From Bradyrhizobium canariense (GTDB lineage Bacteria > Pseudomonadota > Alphaproteobacteria > Rhizobiales > Xanthobacteraceae), in NCBI RefSeq assembly GCF_900105125.1, contig NZ_LT629750.1, positions 4,305,001 through 4,369,000 of the forward strand: a DNA stretch of 64,000 bases, given 5' to 3'. Below the pieces are notes generated by a model. It did not search any database. It was not told the origin of the DNA and saw nothing but the letters and a program-made list of their open reading frames with translations. Positions 1 to 12,459 of this stretch are shown here, piece by piece. The position numbers and the translations under genes are program-made. Each line of letters starts with the position of its first letter. Within the stretch, counting starts at the first letter, position 1.

Positions 1-1632
<1,632 letters not shown>

Positions 1633-2025
1633 GGACTTGAAACTTTGAACCGGCTGATCACAACGTTTGACGAGGTCCCACCATATATATCGCCCGCGAT
1701 TCACATCGCTGACGACGATGGTGTAACCTTATTCAAAACGTGTACCGCCGAAGTCTTTCGTCCAGCCTCGAAAGATGAAAACCGAAGTTTTCAAGTATTC
1801 GAGACTCGCAAGGACTCCGCCGTCCACGTTTCTCTTTCTTCATCTTCACTTGTCAAACAGCCCGGAACCCGAAAGTCCCTCACCCATCTCTGGGTGTTCG
1901 CGAAACTCATCCGACGACAAATAACAACCGATGACTATCGGCTGTTGATTCACTCATCTTAGTGAGGAGCTTCACGGGCACGAGTACATGCCTTGGCCTT
2001 GGGCCAATGCAGTGCCGCGCTCAGT
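1633..2025 (-). other. rRNA operon leader
   Basis: This is the transcribed leader between the inferred rRNA start site (about 2025) and mature 16S. It contains the 5' arm of the processing stem (1812-1841). Just upstream of that arm there is a minus-strand GTTTGACAAGTG segment near 1849-1860 that may belong to an antitermination (boxA-like) region. I see no protein-coding gene; the 105-codon plus-strand frame here lacks coding character. Confidence 0.65.
1812..1841 (-). other. 5' arm of the 16S precursor processing stem
   Basis: Complementary to 21-50 across the whole 16S gene, giving about 29 of 30 paired positions counting G-U. It matches the expected place of the RNase III stem, about 180 bases upstream of mature 16S. 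Confidence 0.8.
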
Positions 2026-2031
2026 GGTCGG

Positions 2032-2074
2032 TTTATAAGCCCGCCCGATCGGCGTTGTCAACGGTTGTTGTCAA
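2032..2074 (-). promoter_or_regulatory. rRNA operon promoter with doubled -35 element
   Basis: On the minus strand a consensus TTGACA (2056-2061) is followed after 18 bases by TATAAA (2032-2037), a strong housekeeping-sigma promoter pointing into the rRNA leader. A second TTGACA lies 13 bases further upstream (2069-2074), within a direct repeat of TTGACAAC. Only the downstream -35 is correctly spaced from the -10. The position about 400 bases before 16S suits a rhizobial rrn promoter. Confidence 0.75.
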
Positions 2075-2462
2075 CAAATCGTCGCATGACCCCAGAGAAT
2101 CTTGCACCACGAAGAAGCCCTGATTTTTAGGGACTTTGCGCCGTACTTGAGCCACAATCCTGCGACGTTCTGACTGTTAGTTAAGCATTGAATCGCTGGA
2201 TGCCAGTGGGGGCTGCCGGCGGTTATCTATCCAGGGAGCGGCGATCTTCCATGAATCCACCGCCTTTCCCTTGCAGCCTGGAAACATCGAAAGACCTGCG
2301 CTCCATGTCGTTGTTCGCGATCGCGGCCGGCCTCGGCCTTTGATTGTCGAACATCCATACAAGCATACCGCGCTCCCGAATCTCCCGTTGAGAGGACGGA
2401 TTTGGGTCGCCGGCTGAGCAAAGGTCTCGTCGAATGTTGATGGAAATTTGGGGGACGGTGGT
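2075..2462. other. Intergenic region between the rrn promoter and the M23 peptidase gene
   Basis: This is about 390 bases between two divergent transcription units. No open frame here has coding character on either strand. It should hold the promoter of the peptidase gene, but I could not pick a convincing -35/-10 pair. A short palindrome (CCCTGA-ttttta-ggga) near 2127 is too weak to name. Confidence 0.4.
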
Positions 2463-4538
2463 TTGAACCACAGGACGTCACGCGGGGGTGGTTATGGGCG
2501 CGAGACCGGGATCATTGATCTCGGTCATGAGCCGCCGCTTTCCGTCGATGGCTCCGAAGCTGCGGTGATCGATCGCCGCCGCGTCTCCGTACAATGGTTC
2601 AGCGGCACTATCCTGACTGGTCTGTGCGGCGCAGCTCTGATCGGCGGCGCCGTTTTTGCGTCGCTCGACGGTGAAATGACCTTCGCCAAGGTGCCGGAGC
2701 GCGTCGAGGGCGCGTTGAGGGGCGCATTCGGCGCCAATGACCGGACCGCCAGCCTGCACAAGAGCGATCGTCTGCCGCCGCCCGGCGACTCGTCCGCCTT
2801 GCGCAATGTGGTGCGCGTTTCGACGGTCACCCGGGTCGGCAACCGCGATGTGATGCGGGTGCGGCCGTTCATCCGCATCTCCGGCAACCTGTCGCTGACG
2901 ACGAGCGACCTCAGTGCCAAGATTCCGCCGTTCAATGCGCAGCGCATGCTGGCCGACGTCGGCGATGACGCTCCGGCGGCCTCGGATGATCCCAACGCCG
3001 CCGATGCTGCCGAGCCCGATGCGGAAGTTTCGTTCGTCACCAAGGACCTTGCGCCGGTCCTGCCCAAAGCCAAATTCGCCGCGGTAGTCGCACTCGATGA
3101 TGTTTTGATGCGGGTGCGCGACGCCGCTAACTGGCACGGCAATGGCAGCGGCGTGCGTTATGCCGCGCTAGCCAGTGCCGCGGCCGACGTCACCGGCGCG
3201 CAGTCGGATATGAAAATGGCCTATGCCACCGAAGGCACGGTCTCCGACCCCTACGCGGGCTTTGAAACGCGGGTGGTTCCGGAAAACGTCACGCTGCTGC
3301 CGAAGACCAAGGAACAGGTCACCGGCGGCAACCCCACCGGCGAACGCGTCCATTTGGTCAAGAAGGGCGACACCGTAACGTCGGTCCTGCGCGATCAGGG
3401 CGCCACGCCCGAAGAGGCGAAGGCGATCGCGACCACGCTCGGCATCCACGGCCGCGACGGCGGCCTGAAGGAAGGCGAAAAGCTGCGGATCCTGATGGCG
3501 CCTGCCGCTCCCGGGCCGAACCAGCCGCTACACCCCTACCGGGTGATCGTCGCCAACGATTCCGCTGTCGAAGCGGTCGCCGCGCTGTCCGACATGGGCA
3601 AATACGTCGCCGTCGACGTGCAGAGTATGAATACAGCCACCGAGACGGCCGAGAATAGCAGCACCAGCGATGACGACGATGATGATGGGACCGGGGTACG
3701 GCTCTATCAGAGCATCTACGAGACGGCACTGCGCAACAAGGTGCCGCAGAGCGTCATCGACGACATGATCCGCATCTATTCCTATGACGTCGACTTCCAG
3801 CGCAAGGTGCAGCCCGGCGATTCCTTCGACGTGTTTTACGCCGGCGAAGACGAAGGCTCCACCGTCACCGAAAAGAACGAAGTGCTGTTCGCCTCGCTCA
3901 CGGTCGGCGGCGAGACCAAGAAATATTATCGTTTCCAGACCCCCGACGATTCCGTCGTCGATTACTATGACGAGACCGGCAAGAGCGCGAAGAAGTTCCT
4001 GGTTCGCAAGCCCGTCAACAACGCCATCATGCGATCAGGCTTTGGCAGCCGCCGCCATCCCATCCTCGGTTACGTGAAGATGCACACCGGCGTCGACTGG
4101 GCCACGGCCTATGGAACGCCGATTTTCGCCTCCGGCAACGGCGTCGTCGAAGTGGCCGGCTGGGAAGGCGGCTATGGAAAATACGTCAAGCTGAAGCACA
4201 ATAACGGCTACGAGACCGCCTACGGGCATATGTCGGCCTTCGCCAAGGGGCTCGAGGTCGGCAAGCGGGTTCGGCAGGGCCAGGTGATCGGCTTCGTCGG
4301 CTCGACCGGGCAATCGACCGGCGCCCATGTCCACTACGAGATTCTGGTGAACGGACGTTTCGTCGATCCGATGCGTATCAAGTTGCCACGCGGCCGCTCG
4401 CTCGACGGTCCGATGATGTCAGGCTTCGAGAAGGAGCGCGATCGTCTCGACGCCATGATGAGCAATCGTAACGGCGGTGCGCGCATATCCGACGCCACGA
4501 GCGCGCCGCTGCGGATGCAGCAGGTCAGCAATCGCTGA
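2463..4538 (+). CDS. M23 family metallopeptidase with LysM-like domain
   Basis: Probable membrane-anchored peptidoglycan endopeptidase, or an activator of amidases, facing the periplasm. A cytoplasmic N-terminus is followed by one membrane helix (about residues 46-67), a long Asp/Ala-rich linker, and a LysM/OapA-like domain (about 294-345, with KKGDTVTSVL). A complete M23 lysostaphin-type domain spans about 525-640. Zinc-site residues are visible: GSRRHP, HTGVDW and GAHVHYE. The reading frame is open from a TTG at 2448, but the TTG at 2463 follows a GGGGGACGG ribosome site at good distance and begins LNHRTSRGGG; no ATG is available nearby, so the start is uncertain by five codons. It is the first gene after the rRNA promoter region and is transcribed divergently from it. 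Confidence 0.9.
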   Translation: MNHRTSRGGGYGRETGIIDLGHEPPLSVDGSEAAVIDRRRVSVQWFSGTILTGLCGAALIGGAVFASLDGEMTFAKVPERVEGALRGAFGANDRTASLHKSDRLPPPGDSSALRNVVRVSTVTRVGNRDVMRVRPFIRISGNLSLTTSDLSAKIPPFNAQRMLADVGDDAPAASDDPNAADAAEPDAEVSFVTKDLAPVLPKAKFAAVVALDDVLMRVRDAANWHGNGSGVRYAALASAAADVTGAQSDMKMAYATEGTVSDPYAGFETRVVPENVTLLPKTKEQVTGGNPTGERVHLVKKGDTVTSVLRDQGATPEEAKAIATTLGIHGRDGGLKEGEKLRILMAPAAPGPNQPLHPYRVIVANDSAVEAVAALSDMGKYVAVDVQSMNTATETAENSSTSDDDDDDGTGVRLYQSIYETALRNKVPQSVIDDMIRIYSYDVDFQRKVQPGDSFDVFYAGEDEGSTVTEKNEVLFASLTVGGETKKYYRFQTPDDSVVDYYDETGKSAKKFLVRKPVNNAIMRSGFGSRRHPILGYVKMHTGVDWATAYGTPIFASGNGVVEVAGWEGGYGKYVKLKHNNGYETAYGHMSAFAKGLEVGKRVRQGQVIGFVGSTGQSTGAHVHYEILVNGRFVDPMRIKLPRGRSLDGPMMSGFEKERDRLDAMMSNRNGGARISDATSAPLRMQQVSNR

Positions 4539-4691
4539 CGCGGACGCGTCTGGGTGCCTGCCGGCTACCGAGGGAGAAACGGCGCCTTTTGCCGCCGGTT
4601 TCGTTAAATTTCATCAACCCGCTCCGGAACCCGCGCGGCAGTTCTGCGGTTGTATCGCTGTGGGCAGCCTTCACTGAAATTGGAGGATGTC

Positions 4692-5051
4692 ATGGAGAAT
4701 TGGACGAACGCAAAACTATGCGACGTCGCGAACCTGGTCCTCGGCGCGGTTCTGTTCTTTTCGCCCTGGATATTCGGGTTCGAGGCCGGAAGGGCCTCCG
4801 AAAACGCCACCATCGCCGGCATCGTCATCGTGGCTCTCGCGGTCGCCGCACTTACGGCCTTCGCGGTCTGGGAAGAGTGGCTGAACCTCATCGTCGGATT
4901 GTGGACGCTGGTTTCGCCTTGGGTACTGCACTTCCAGGGAACTCGCGCGATGACGGTTCATGTGGTCATCGGCGCGACCGTCGCGATACTGGCGGCACTT
5001 GAGCTCTGGATGATGTCGCAGAACCCGCCCCGGCTTACCACGAACCGCTGA
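4692..5051 (+). CDS. SPW repeat membrane protein
   Basis: A 119-residue integral membrane protein with two copies of the SPW motif: LFFSPWIFGF near residue 22 and TLVSPWVLHF near residue 78. Four hydrophobic helices are arranged as two similar halves. The ATG at 4692 is preceded by GGAGGATGTC, a clear ribosome site. The family occurs widely in proteobacteria and actinobacteria; its function is not established. The gene follows the M23 peptidase after 153 bases and may have its own promoter. Confidence 0.85.
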   Translation: MENWTNAKLCDVANLVLGAVLFFSPWIFGFEAGRASENATIAGIVIVALAVAALTAFAVWEEWLNLIVGLWTLVSPWVLHFQGTRAMTVHVVIGATVAILAALELWMMSQNPPRLTTNR

Positions 5052-5110
5052 GGCGTTTACGTCCCCACCCGCCGCCGATGGGCATGGCGGCGCTTGAGGG
5101 ATCGCGAGCC

Positions 5111-5377
5111 ATGGGAAGTATCATGGGACGTATCACTCGGGACGACATTATCAGGGCGGTTGCCCGGGCCGACGATGCGACCGTGACCGAGATTATTGGC
5201 ACGGGTGCAACGACAGACGAACTGGCGGAGGCGCAAGCCTGGATCGCCAATGACGAACCGCTGCTGAATGCCGGCAAGCCGCTGGCGAGTGGTCGCGTCC
5301 GCCAGCTCATCGATATCCTGGCCGAGCTTGAGCCTGGCGAAGAAGATGAAGCCGACCCTGCCGCCAGTCAGGTCTGA
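5111..5377 (+). CDS. Small protein of unknown function
   Basis: An 88-residue acidic, mostly helical soluble protein that I do not recognise. The ATG at 5111 follows a GAGGGATCGCGAGCC ribosome-site segment; an in-frame ATG at 5123 and one further upstream at 5078 are alternatives. The pattern RITRDDIIRAVARADDATVTEII, taken in its first part, suggests a DNA- or protein-binding helical domain, but this is only an impression. It lies 59 bases after the SPW gene in the same direction, and codon use is like its neighbours. It could be a genuine conserved small protein; confidence in the gene is moderate. Confidence 0.6.
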   Translation: MGSIMGRITRDDIIRAVARADDATVTEIIGTGATTDELAEAQAWIANDEPLLNAGKPLASGRVRQLIDILAELEPGEEDEADPAASQV

Positions 5378-5382
5378 CGCAT

Positions 5383-5418
5383 GGATGCACCCTGCCGTTT
5401 AGGCCGTCGGGTGCATCC
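5383..5418. terminator. Bidirectional hairpin between converging genes
   Basis: A perfect 10-base inverted repeat, GGATGCACCC at 5383-5392 and GGGTGCATCC at 5409-5418, lies just after the stop codon of the small gene. Before the two insertion sequences arrived it would have separated this gene from clpB, which converges on it. There is no clear T-run, so termination is inferred. Confidence 0.55.
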
Positions 5419-5451
5419 TGTGGTCAATCGCGGCTCGACGGTGCCAGACTA

Positions 5452-6305
5452 GGACGAATCCACATTCAACGGAGCCAGATGCAGATTGCGGCGAGGTGGA
5501 CGAAGGCGAGGAAGTAGTCTGCCCGTCGGTCATATCGAGTGGCGAAGCGACGGAAGTGTTTGAGCTTGTTGAAGCAGCGCTCGATGCGGTTGCGTATCTG
5601 GTAGATCGTCTCATCATGCGGGATGGGGACCTTGCGAGAGCGGGTTGAGGGGATCACCGCTTCAGCGTTCATGTCTGCGATGGTCCTGCGCAGGTCGTTG
5701 TTGTCATAGGCCCTGTCAGCCAGCACGGCCTCGGCCTTAAAGCCTTCGAGCAGGGCTTTTGCAGTGAGGTTGTCGTGTCGTTGGCCGGCGGTAAGCATGA
5801 GGCGCAGCGGCCGGCCGAGGCTGTCGCAGAGCATGTGGATCTTGGTAGTCAAACCACCTCGGGAACGCCCCAGTTCCTGAGTTTTGGCCCCCCTTTTCCG
5901 CTCGCGGCCTGCTGATGGACACGAACCAGAGTGGTATCGAGCATCAGGTATTTGTTGTCGCGATCCTTGGTCAGTTCGGTGAACACCTTCTCCCACACGC
6001 CGGCCTTGGCCCAGCGGGTGAAGCGTGCGTGTACGCTCTTCCACTTACCATAGCGCTCCGGCAGGTGCTGCCAGTAGGCTCCGGACCGCAGAACCCACAA
6101 AACCCCGTTCACGAACAGACGGTTGTCGACGCCGCTGCGGCCGGGATCCCCCACCTTGCCCGGCAGCATAGGCCCAATCCGAGCCCATTGCGCCTCGCTT
6201 AGCTCATAGCGCTTCACACCCATCAGCCCGCTCCGAATCAAAAAGGTCCGGAACGCATTGATTCAGCATCTTTCAGCTATAGGAATCCTGAATGTGGATT
6301 GGTCC
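5452..6305 (-). mobile_element. IS5-family insertion sequence (IS427-like group)
   Basis: An element of about 854 bp bounded by 17-base terminal inverted repeats, GGACGAATCCACATTCA at 5452-5468 and, reversed, GGACCAATCCACATTCA at 6289-6305 (16 of 17 identical). It carries one transposase gene split over two frames. The left flank reads CTAG (shared with the element's first G), and the right junction reads CTTG into the IS630 terminus, compatible with a four-base target duplication that has since changed. It appears intact and possibly active. Confidence 0.88.
5466..6241 (-). CDS. IS5-family transposase, made by -1 frameshift
   Basis: Two overlapping frames make one DDE transposase. The first (5849-6241, 130 residues) holds the N-terminal DUF4096-like domain and ends in the first catalytic region, MLDTTLVRVH. 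The second (5466-6044) continues with LADRAYDNND and NRIERCFNKL, supplying the second Asp and the Glu. They join by a -1 shift at a run of A4 G6 (minus strand, around 5886-5895), where codons GGA AAA GGG GGG slip to AAA AGG GGG. This is the known expression mode of the IS427 group. The fused product would be about 257 residues with all three catalytic residues. The stop codon lies inside the left inverted repeat. Confidence 0.85.
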
Positions 6306-6306
6306 T

Positions 6307-7494
6307 TGTCCTGAACCAAAAGTTCGTGGCATTTTAGACCTTAGCCGGCGAATTGTAAGCGCAGAAGCGTTCGATCGAGCTGAGAATGTCGTCGGCTGAT
6401 TTGGTCCATCGGAACGGCCTCGGGTCGGCATTGTGATGTTCGATGAATGACGTGATCTCGGCACGTAGCGCCGCCACGCTGCGATAGATGCCGCGCCTGA
6501 TCTTGCGCTCGGTGATGAGTGCGAAGAAGCGTTCGAGCTGATTGAGCCAGGATGAACTGGTCGGCGTCAGGTGAACGTGCCAGCGCGGCCTCTTGGCCAA
6601 CCAGTTGCGGATCAGCGGCGTTTTGTGGGTTGCGTAATTGTCCATGACGAGATGAACGTCCAGATCGTCTGGAACAGCGGCTTCGATCTCATCGAGAAAC
6701 TTGCGGAACTCCTTGGCGCGATGGCGTCCATAGCACTTGCCGATGATCCGGCCGGTTGCGATGTCGAGGGCGGCAAACAGGGATGTGGTGCCATGGCGCT
6801 TGTAGTCGTGACTATGGCGCGCCGGCTGGCCGGGTCGCATGGGCAGCATGGGCTGGCTACGATCCAGGGCCTGGATCTGCGACTTCTCATCGACGCACAG
6901 CACGATGGCGCGCTCGGGCGGGGCCACGTAGAGGCCGACGACATCGCGAACCTTGGCGACGAAATCAGGGTCGGTTGAGAGTTTGAAAGTCTCCAGCCGG
7001 TGCGGTTGCAGGCCGAAGGCGCGCCATATCCGCTGTACCGTGGAGACTGACAGCCCACAGGCCCGAGCCATGCCGCGCGAACTCCAATGGGTGGCGTCGG
7101 CGGGCTTGGTCTCAAGGGTGCGGACGATCACCGCCTCGATCCGGGTATCCTCGATGGTGCGCGGCGTCCCCGATCGCGGCTCGTCCCAAAGACCTTCAAG
7201 CCGATGCTCGGCGAAGCGCCGCCGCCACTTGCCAACCGTGTCGGGATCAACACCCAGGCGGGCCGCCACAACCTTACTCTGCTCGCCGTCGGCACAGGCC
7301 AAGACGATCCGGGCTCGTAGCGCCAAGGCCTGCGCCGTGCTTCGGCGTGAGGCCAGCGACGTCAACTCAGCGCGTTCCACCTCATCCAACTCCAGCGGAG
7401 CAAAGCGTCGACCCATCGCCAATCCTCCCCAAAATCTGGAGAGTCCGCTATCATCGAGTCGATTTAGAGTCCGCCGAACTTCTGATTCAGGACA
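6307..7494 (-). mobile_element. IS630-family insertion sequence
   Basis: An element of 1188 bp with 20-base terminal inverted repeats: TGTCCTGAACCAAAAGTTCG at 6307-6326 and, reversed, TGTCCTGAATCAGAAGTTCG at 7475-7494 (18 of 20). The right end abuts CTAG at 7495-7498, whose first three bases are the clpB stop codon on the minus strand. IS630 elements insert at TA, often within CTAG. The left CTAG is now separated by the IS5 element, whose outer flank also reads CTAG. The transposase is intact. Confidence 0.88.
6334..7416 (-). CDS. IS630-family transposase
   Basis: A 360-residue DDE transposase. An N-terminal helix-turn-helix region ([20 protein letters not shown]) and a second winged-helix segment ([11 protein letters not shown]) precede the catalytic core. 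The core Asp is in VLCVDEKSQ, the second Asp in LVMDNYATH and the Glu in [12 protein letters not shown], so the triad is complete. The ATG at 7416 has a GGGGAGG ribosome site eight bases upstream; a TTG two codons earlier is less likely. The full-length frame and near-perfect termini suggest a recent arrival. Confidence 0.92.
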   Translation of the reverse strand: MGRRFAPLELDEVERAELTSLASRRSTAQALALRARIVLACADGEQSKVVAARLGVDPDTVGKWRRRFAEHRLEGLWDEPRSGTPRTIEDTRIEAVIVRTLETKPADATHWSSRGMARACGLSVSTVQRIWRAFGLQPHRLETFKLSTDPDFVAKVRDVVGLYVAPPERAIVLCVDEKSQIQALDRSQPMLPMRPGQPARHSHDYKRHGTTSLFAALDIATGRIIGKCYGRHRAKEFRKFLDEIEAAVPDDLDVHLVMDNYATHKTPLIRNWLAKRPRWHVHLTPTSSSWLNQLERFFALITERKIRRGIYRSVAALRAEITSFIEHHNADPRPFRWTKSADDILSSIERFCAYNSPAKV

Positions 7495-10134
<2,640 letters not shown>

Positions 10135-10167
10135 GTGTATTTCCCTCAGCCTGCCGCTCCGCCCGGT

Positions 10168-10213
10168 GGCGCGATCAGCAAAAGTGGATACCGGTTTTGC
10201 GTCCGATCGCGCC
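10168..10213. repeat. Palindromic dispersed repeat upstream of clpB
   Basis: Nested inverted repeat: outer arms GGCGCGATC (10168-10176) and GATCGCGCC (10205-10213), inner arms GCAAAA and TTTTGC around GTGGATACCGG. From memory, the AAAAGTGGATACCGGTTTT core is a frequent intergenic repeat in Bradyrhizobium. It sits 34-79 bases upstream of the clpB start codon and would be in its mRNA leader or promoter. Confidence 0.7.
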
Positions 10214-10228
10214 CCCAATTTTAAAGTG

Positions 10229-10276
10229 GCGCGTGATCTGGTCGCGAAACCGCCCACACTTTCACGGATCACGCGC
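10229..10276. repeat. Second palindrome upstream of clpB
   Basis: Perfect 10-base arms GCGCGTGATC (10229-10238) and GATCACGCGC (10267-10276) around a 28-base centre. It lies 15 bases from the preceding palindrome, so the two form a pair in the roughly 350-base region 10135-10483. That region otherwise shows no gene; a 70-codon frame at 10269-10481 lacks a ribosome site and coding character. Confidence 0.6.
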
Positions 10277-10440
10277 GAAGCACGGATACAGCATCTTCAT
10301 TGGGTTTCCGCTGATCGCGTTGACATTCCTCAACCAGCCAGCGGTCGTCACCGACGCTCACGCCGGCTTGAGGCAAATGTGGGAACAGCCCCTCGAAAAC
10401 GGAAGGGGGAACTTCACAAAATCGTGTGCTGGGTCTACGG

Positions 10441-10470
10441 GCGCCTCTCCCCGGCAGCGGGGAGAGGCGC
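10441..10470. terminator. GC-rich hairpin after the CHAP-like gene
   Basis: A perfect 12-base stem, GCGCCTCTCCCC at 10441-10452 and GGGGAGAGGCGC at 10459-10470, with a six-base loop, 14 bases beyond the stop codon of the minus-strand gene ending at 10484. No T-run follows. It resembles two other CTCTCCC-type hairpins in this window (23172 and 34409). Confidence 0.6.
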
Positions 10471-10483
10471 AGAGCGACCAAGC

Positions 10484-11158
10484 TCAGCTGGTCGGCAGCA
10501 CGTAGGCGTAAATCCGGCCGCGCGAAACCGGCGCTTCCCTGACACGGTTACCGTTGTTGCCGGAAACGAGGATCGGATTGCCGTTGGCATCGATACCGCT
10601 GACCACGCCGACATGGCCGCCGCCGCGTCGCGCCATCACCGCGATGGCGCCGATCTCGGGGCCCGATACCCGCCGGCCGTAATGCGCAAACGAACTGGCC
10701 AGGTCCGAGCCGGTGCCGCGATAACCGGACTGCTGCAAGACCATATTCATGAAGCGTGCGCACCACAGGCTGCGACGGCTGGTGGGATTGCCGCCGATGT
10801 AACGACGCGCGTCGGCGACAACATTCGACGAGCCGAAGCCGCCCGAGGAGGCCGTGCTGCCCAACGCGGCGTCAGGTGCGAAGCTGGCATTGGCATTGGC
10901 GAAGCCGCCCGAGCGCATTTGCGCGACGCCGGCATCCCAGCGCGACTGGCGCGCAAGGTGCCGATAATGACGATACGCGAAATACCGTCTGGCATGACGG
11001 CCAGCATAGTGCACATGGCCATGTCGGCCTGTGCTGTGACGCGATCTTGCTGAAGCCGGGGTGGCGGAAGCGACGATTGTCGCCGAACATAACGCCAGCG
11101 CAACAGCGCCAAGAGAAGCAACGCGAAGTGACCGGCGAAACGCAAACAACTGAACCAT
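10484..11158 (-). CDS. TIGR02594-type CHAP-like secreted protein
   Basis: A 224-residue protein with a signal peptide or anchor (VASLGAVALALCSATIVASA, ending in ASA) and then a basic, His/Arg-rich spacer. The C-terminal cysteine amidohydrolase-like domain follows, with the presumed nucleophile in SLWCARFMNMVLQQ, the His in GGGHVGVVSGID and a polar residue in VSGNNGNRV. Members of this family are predicted peptidoglycan amidases or endopeptidases. The start at 11158 (MVQLFAFRR) has AGAGGATCAAGT in front; the frame extends a further 91 codons upstream without support. It is transcribed towards clpB and divergently from the hydrolase at 11509. Confidence 0.85.
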   Translation of the reverse strand: MVQLFAFRRSLRVASLGAVALALCSATIVASATPASARSRHSTGRHGHVHYAGRHARRYFAYRHYRHLARQSRWDAGVAQMRSGGFANANASFAPDAALGSTASSGGFGSSNVVADARRYIGGNPTSRRSLWCARFMNMVLQQSGYRGTGSDLASSFAHYGRRVSGPEIGAIAVMARRGGGHVGVVSGIDANGNPILVSGNNGNRVREAPVSRGRIYAYVLPTS

Positions 11159-11390
11159 ACTTGATCCTCTGTGACACCCCCGTTCCCATCGGCGTCCCGC
11201 AGCCTCGCTCGAAGACATGCGGGACGGCCGACATTCGCGGTCGGTATGCCCGCCGCGGTATGGCGACAGCGTGACGCGATACGGCGGTGCAGGAACGGTT
11301 TCGGGGTGATTCCGCGGCCGTCTGACGGTGAAAAAGAATCGATTTCGCCTCATTGCAGCCGCGAGCATTAACTGCGATTTTCGGCCCCGG

Positions 11391-11487
11391 CCCAAAGCGC
11401 TTTCACGCGAAATGGTCGCCGCTTCGCGCAAACAAGCGCGTCAAAACAAAAAGATCGAGCGAGGGTTCTGATCCCGTCAGAACCAGG
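11391..11487 (-). repeat. Dispersed intergenic repeat, copy C
   Basis: On the minus strand it begins with the palindrome GGTTCTGACGGGATCAGAAC and continues with TTTTGACGCG, a short stretch and GCGCGAAGCGG, ending near GAAAGCGC. The same order of blocks is found at 27145-27250 and 30171-30270. It fills most of the 350-base divergent region between the CHAP-like gene and the hydrolase, ending 22 bases before the hydrolase start, so it must be transcribed with that gene or contain its promoter. Confidence 0.7.
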
Positions 11488-11508
11488 CCCGATAACAAGG
11501 AAGAGCAA

Positions 11509-12372
11509 ATGCCCTATGCCGTCACGAGCGACAATGTCCGCCTTCACTTCGAAGAAGCTGGCAGCGGAACGCCGATTATTTTTCTGCACGAATTCGCCGC
11601 CGACCACACCAATTGGGAGCCGCAGATGCGTTACTTCTCGCGCGGCCACCGTTGCATCGCCTATTCGGCGCGCGGCTATACGCCGTCCGACGTGCCGGCT
11701 TCTGCCGACGTCTACAGCTACAAACATTTCTATACCGACGCGCTCGCCGTGCTCGACCATTTGCAGATCGAAAAAGCCCATCTGGTGGGGCTGTCGATGG
11801 GCTCCTATTCGTCGCTGCAGATCGGCATGAATGCGCCGCACCGCGCCTTGTCGATGACGCTGGCCGGCGTCGGCTCGGGATCGAGCCTTGAACATCTCGA
11901 TGCCTTCCGCAAGCAGTGCCGCGACACCGCCGAACAATTCGAGACGATCGGCTCCGTAGAGGTCGCGAAAGTCACCCGCGAGGCGCCGGGCCGGATTCCG
12001 TTCCTCGTGAAGGATCCACGCGGCCACGCAGATTTCTACGCCGCGCTGGCGCGGCACGATGCCAAGGGCTCCGCCAACACCATGCGCAGCTTCCAGGGCG
12101 GCCGGCCCTCGATCTATACGATGACGGAAACGATCCGAAAGGTGCCGACGCCCGCCCTCATCATCTGCGGCGACGAGGACGATGCCTGCGTCGAGCCTAG
12201 CCTGTTCCTGAAGAAGCATCTGCCTGCCGCCGGGCTGACCTTCTTCCCGAAATCGGGCCATGTGCTCAATCTGGAAGAGCCGGCGCTGTTCAATGAAATG
12301 GTCGAACGCTTCATCACGCTTGCCGAAGCCGGACGCTGGCCGGTGCGTGATCCGAGGTCGCGTCTGACATAA
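11509..12372 (+). CDS. Alpha/beta-fold hydrolase
   Basis: A 287-residue cytosolic hydrolase of unknown substrate. The nucleophile elbow is GLSMGS (Ser96), the acid is in CGDEDD (about residue 222) and the His in SGHVLN (about 252), a complete triad. The oxyanion strand FLHEFAADHTNW is also typical. The ATG at 11509 follows AAGGAAGAG; the frame is open further upstream but runs into the dispersed repeat. It most resembles the 3-oxoadipate enol-lactonase/haloperoxidase-like group, which does not define a reaction. The gene stands alone, with a non-coding scarred region downstream. Confidence 0.88.
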   Translation: MPYAVTSDNVRLHFEEAGSGTPIIFLHEFAADHTNWEPQMRYFSRGHRCIAYSARGYTPSDVPASADVYSYKHFYTDALAVLDHLQIEKAHLVGLSMGSYSSLQIGMNAPHRALSMTLAGVGSGSSLEHLDAFRKQCRDTAEQFETIGSVEVAKVTREAPGRIPFLVKDPRGHADFYAALARHDAKGSANTMRSFQGGRPSIYTMTETIRKVPTPALIICGDEDDACVEPSLFLKKHLPAAGLTFFPKSGHVLNLEEPALFNEMVERFITLAEAGRWPVRDPRSRLT

Positions 12373-12459
12373 TCGTCGCAGCGGCGGCATGCTCATTTCA
12401 AATAAGAATCTGTTCGAATATGGGTCCACGATCTCGCAGCGCGGCGCGCCCGAGTTGTG

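Noticed and set aside
10269..10481. A 70-codon minus-strand frame between clpB and the CHAP-like gene.
   Set aside because: It overlaps two palindromes and lacks a ribosome site and any family likeness.
10135..10483. A sigma-32 heat-shock promoter for clpB.
   Set aside because: Partial matches to the -35 and -10 boxes occur (near GGTTGAGG and ACCCAATG), but at the wrong spacing.
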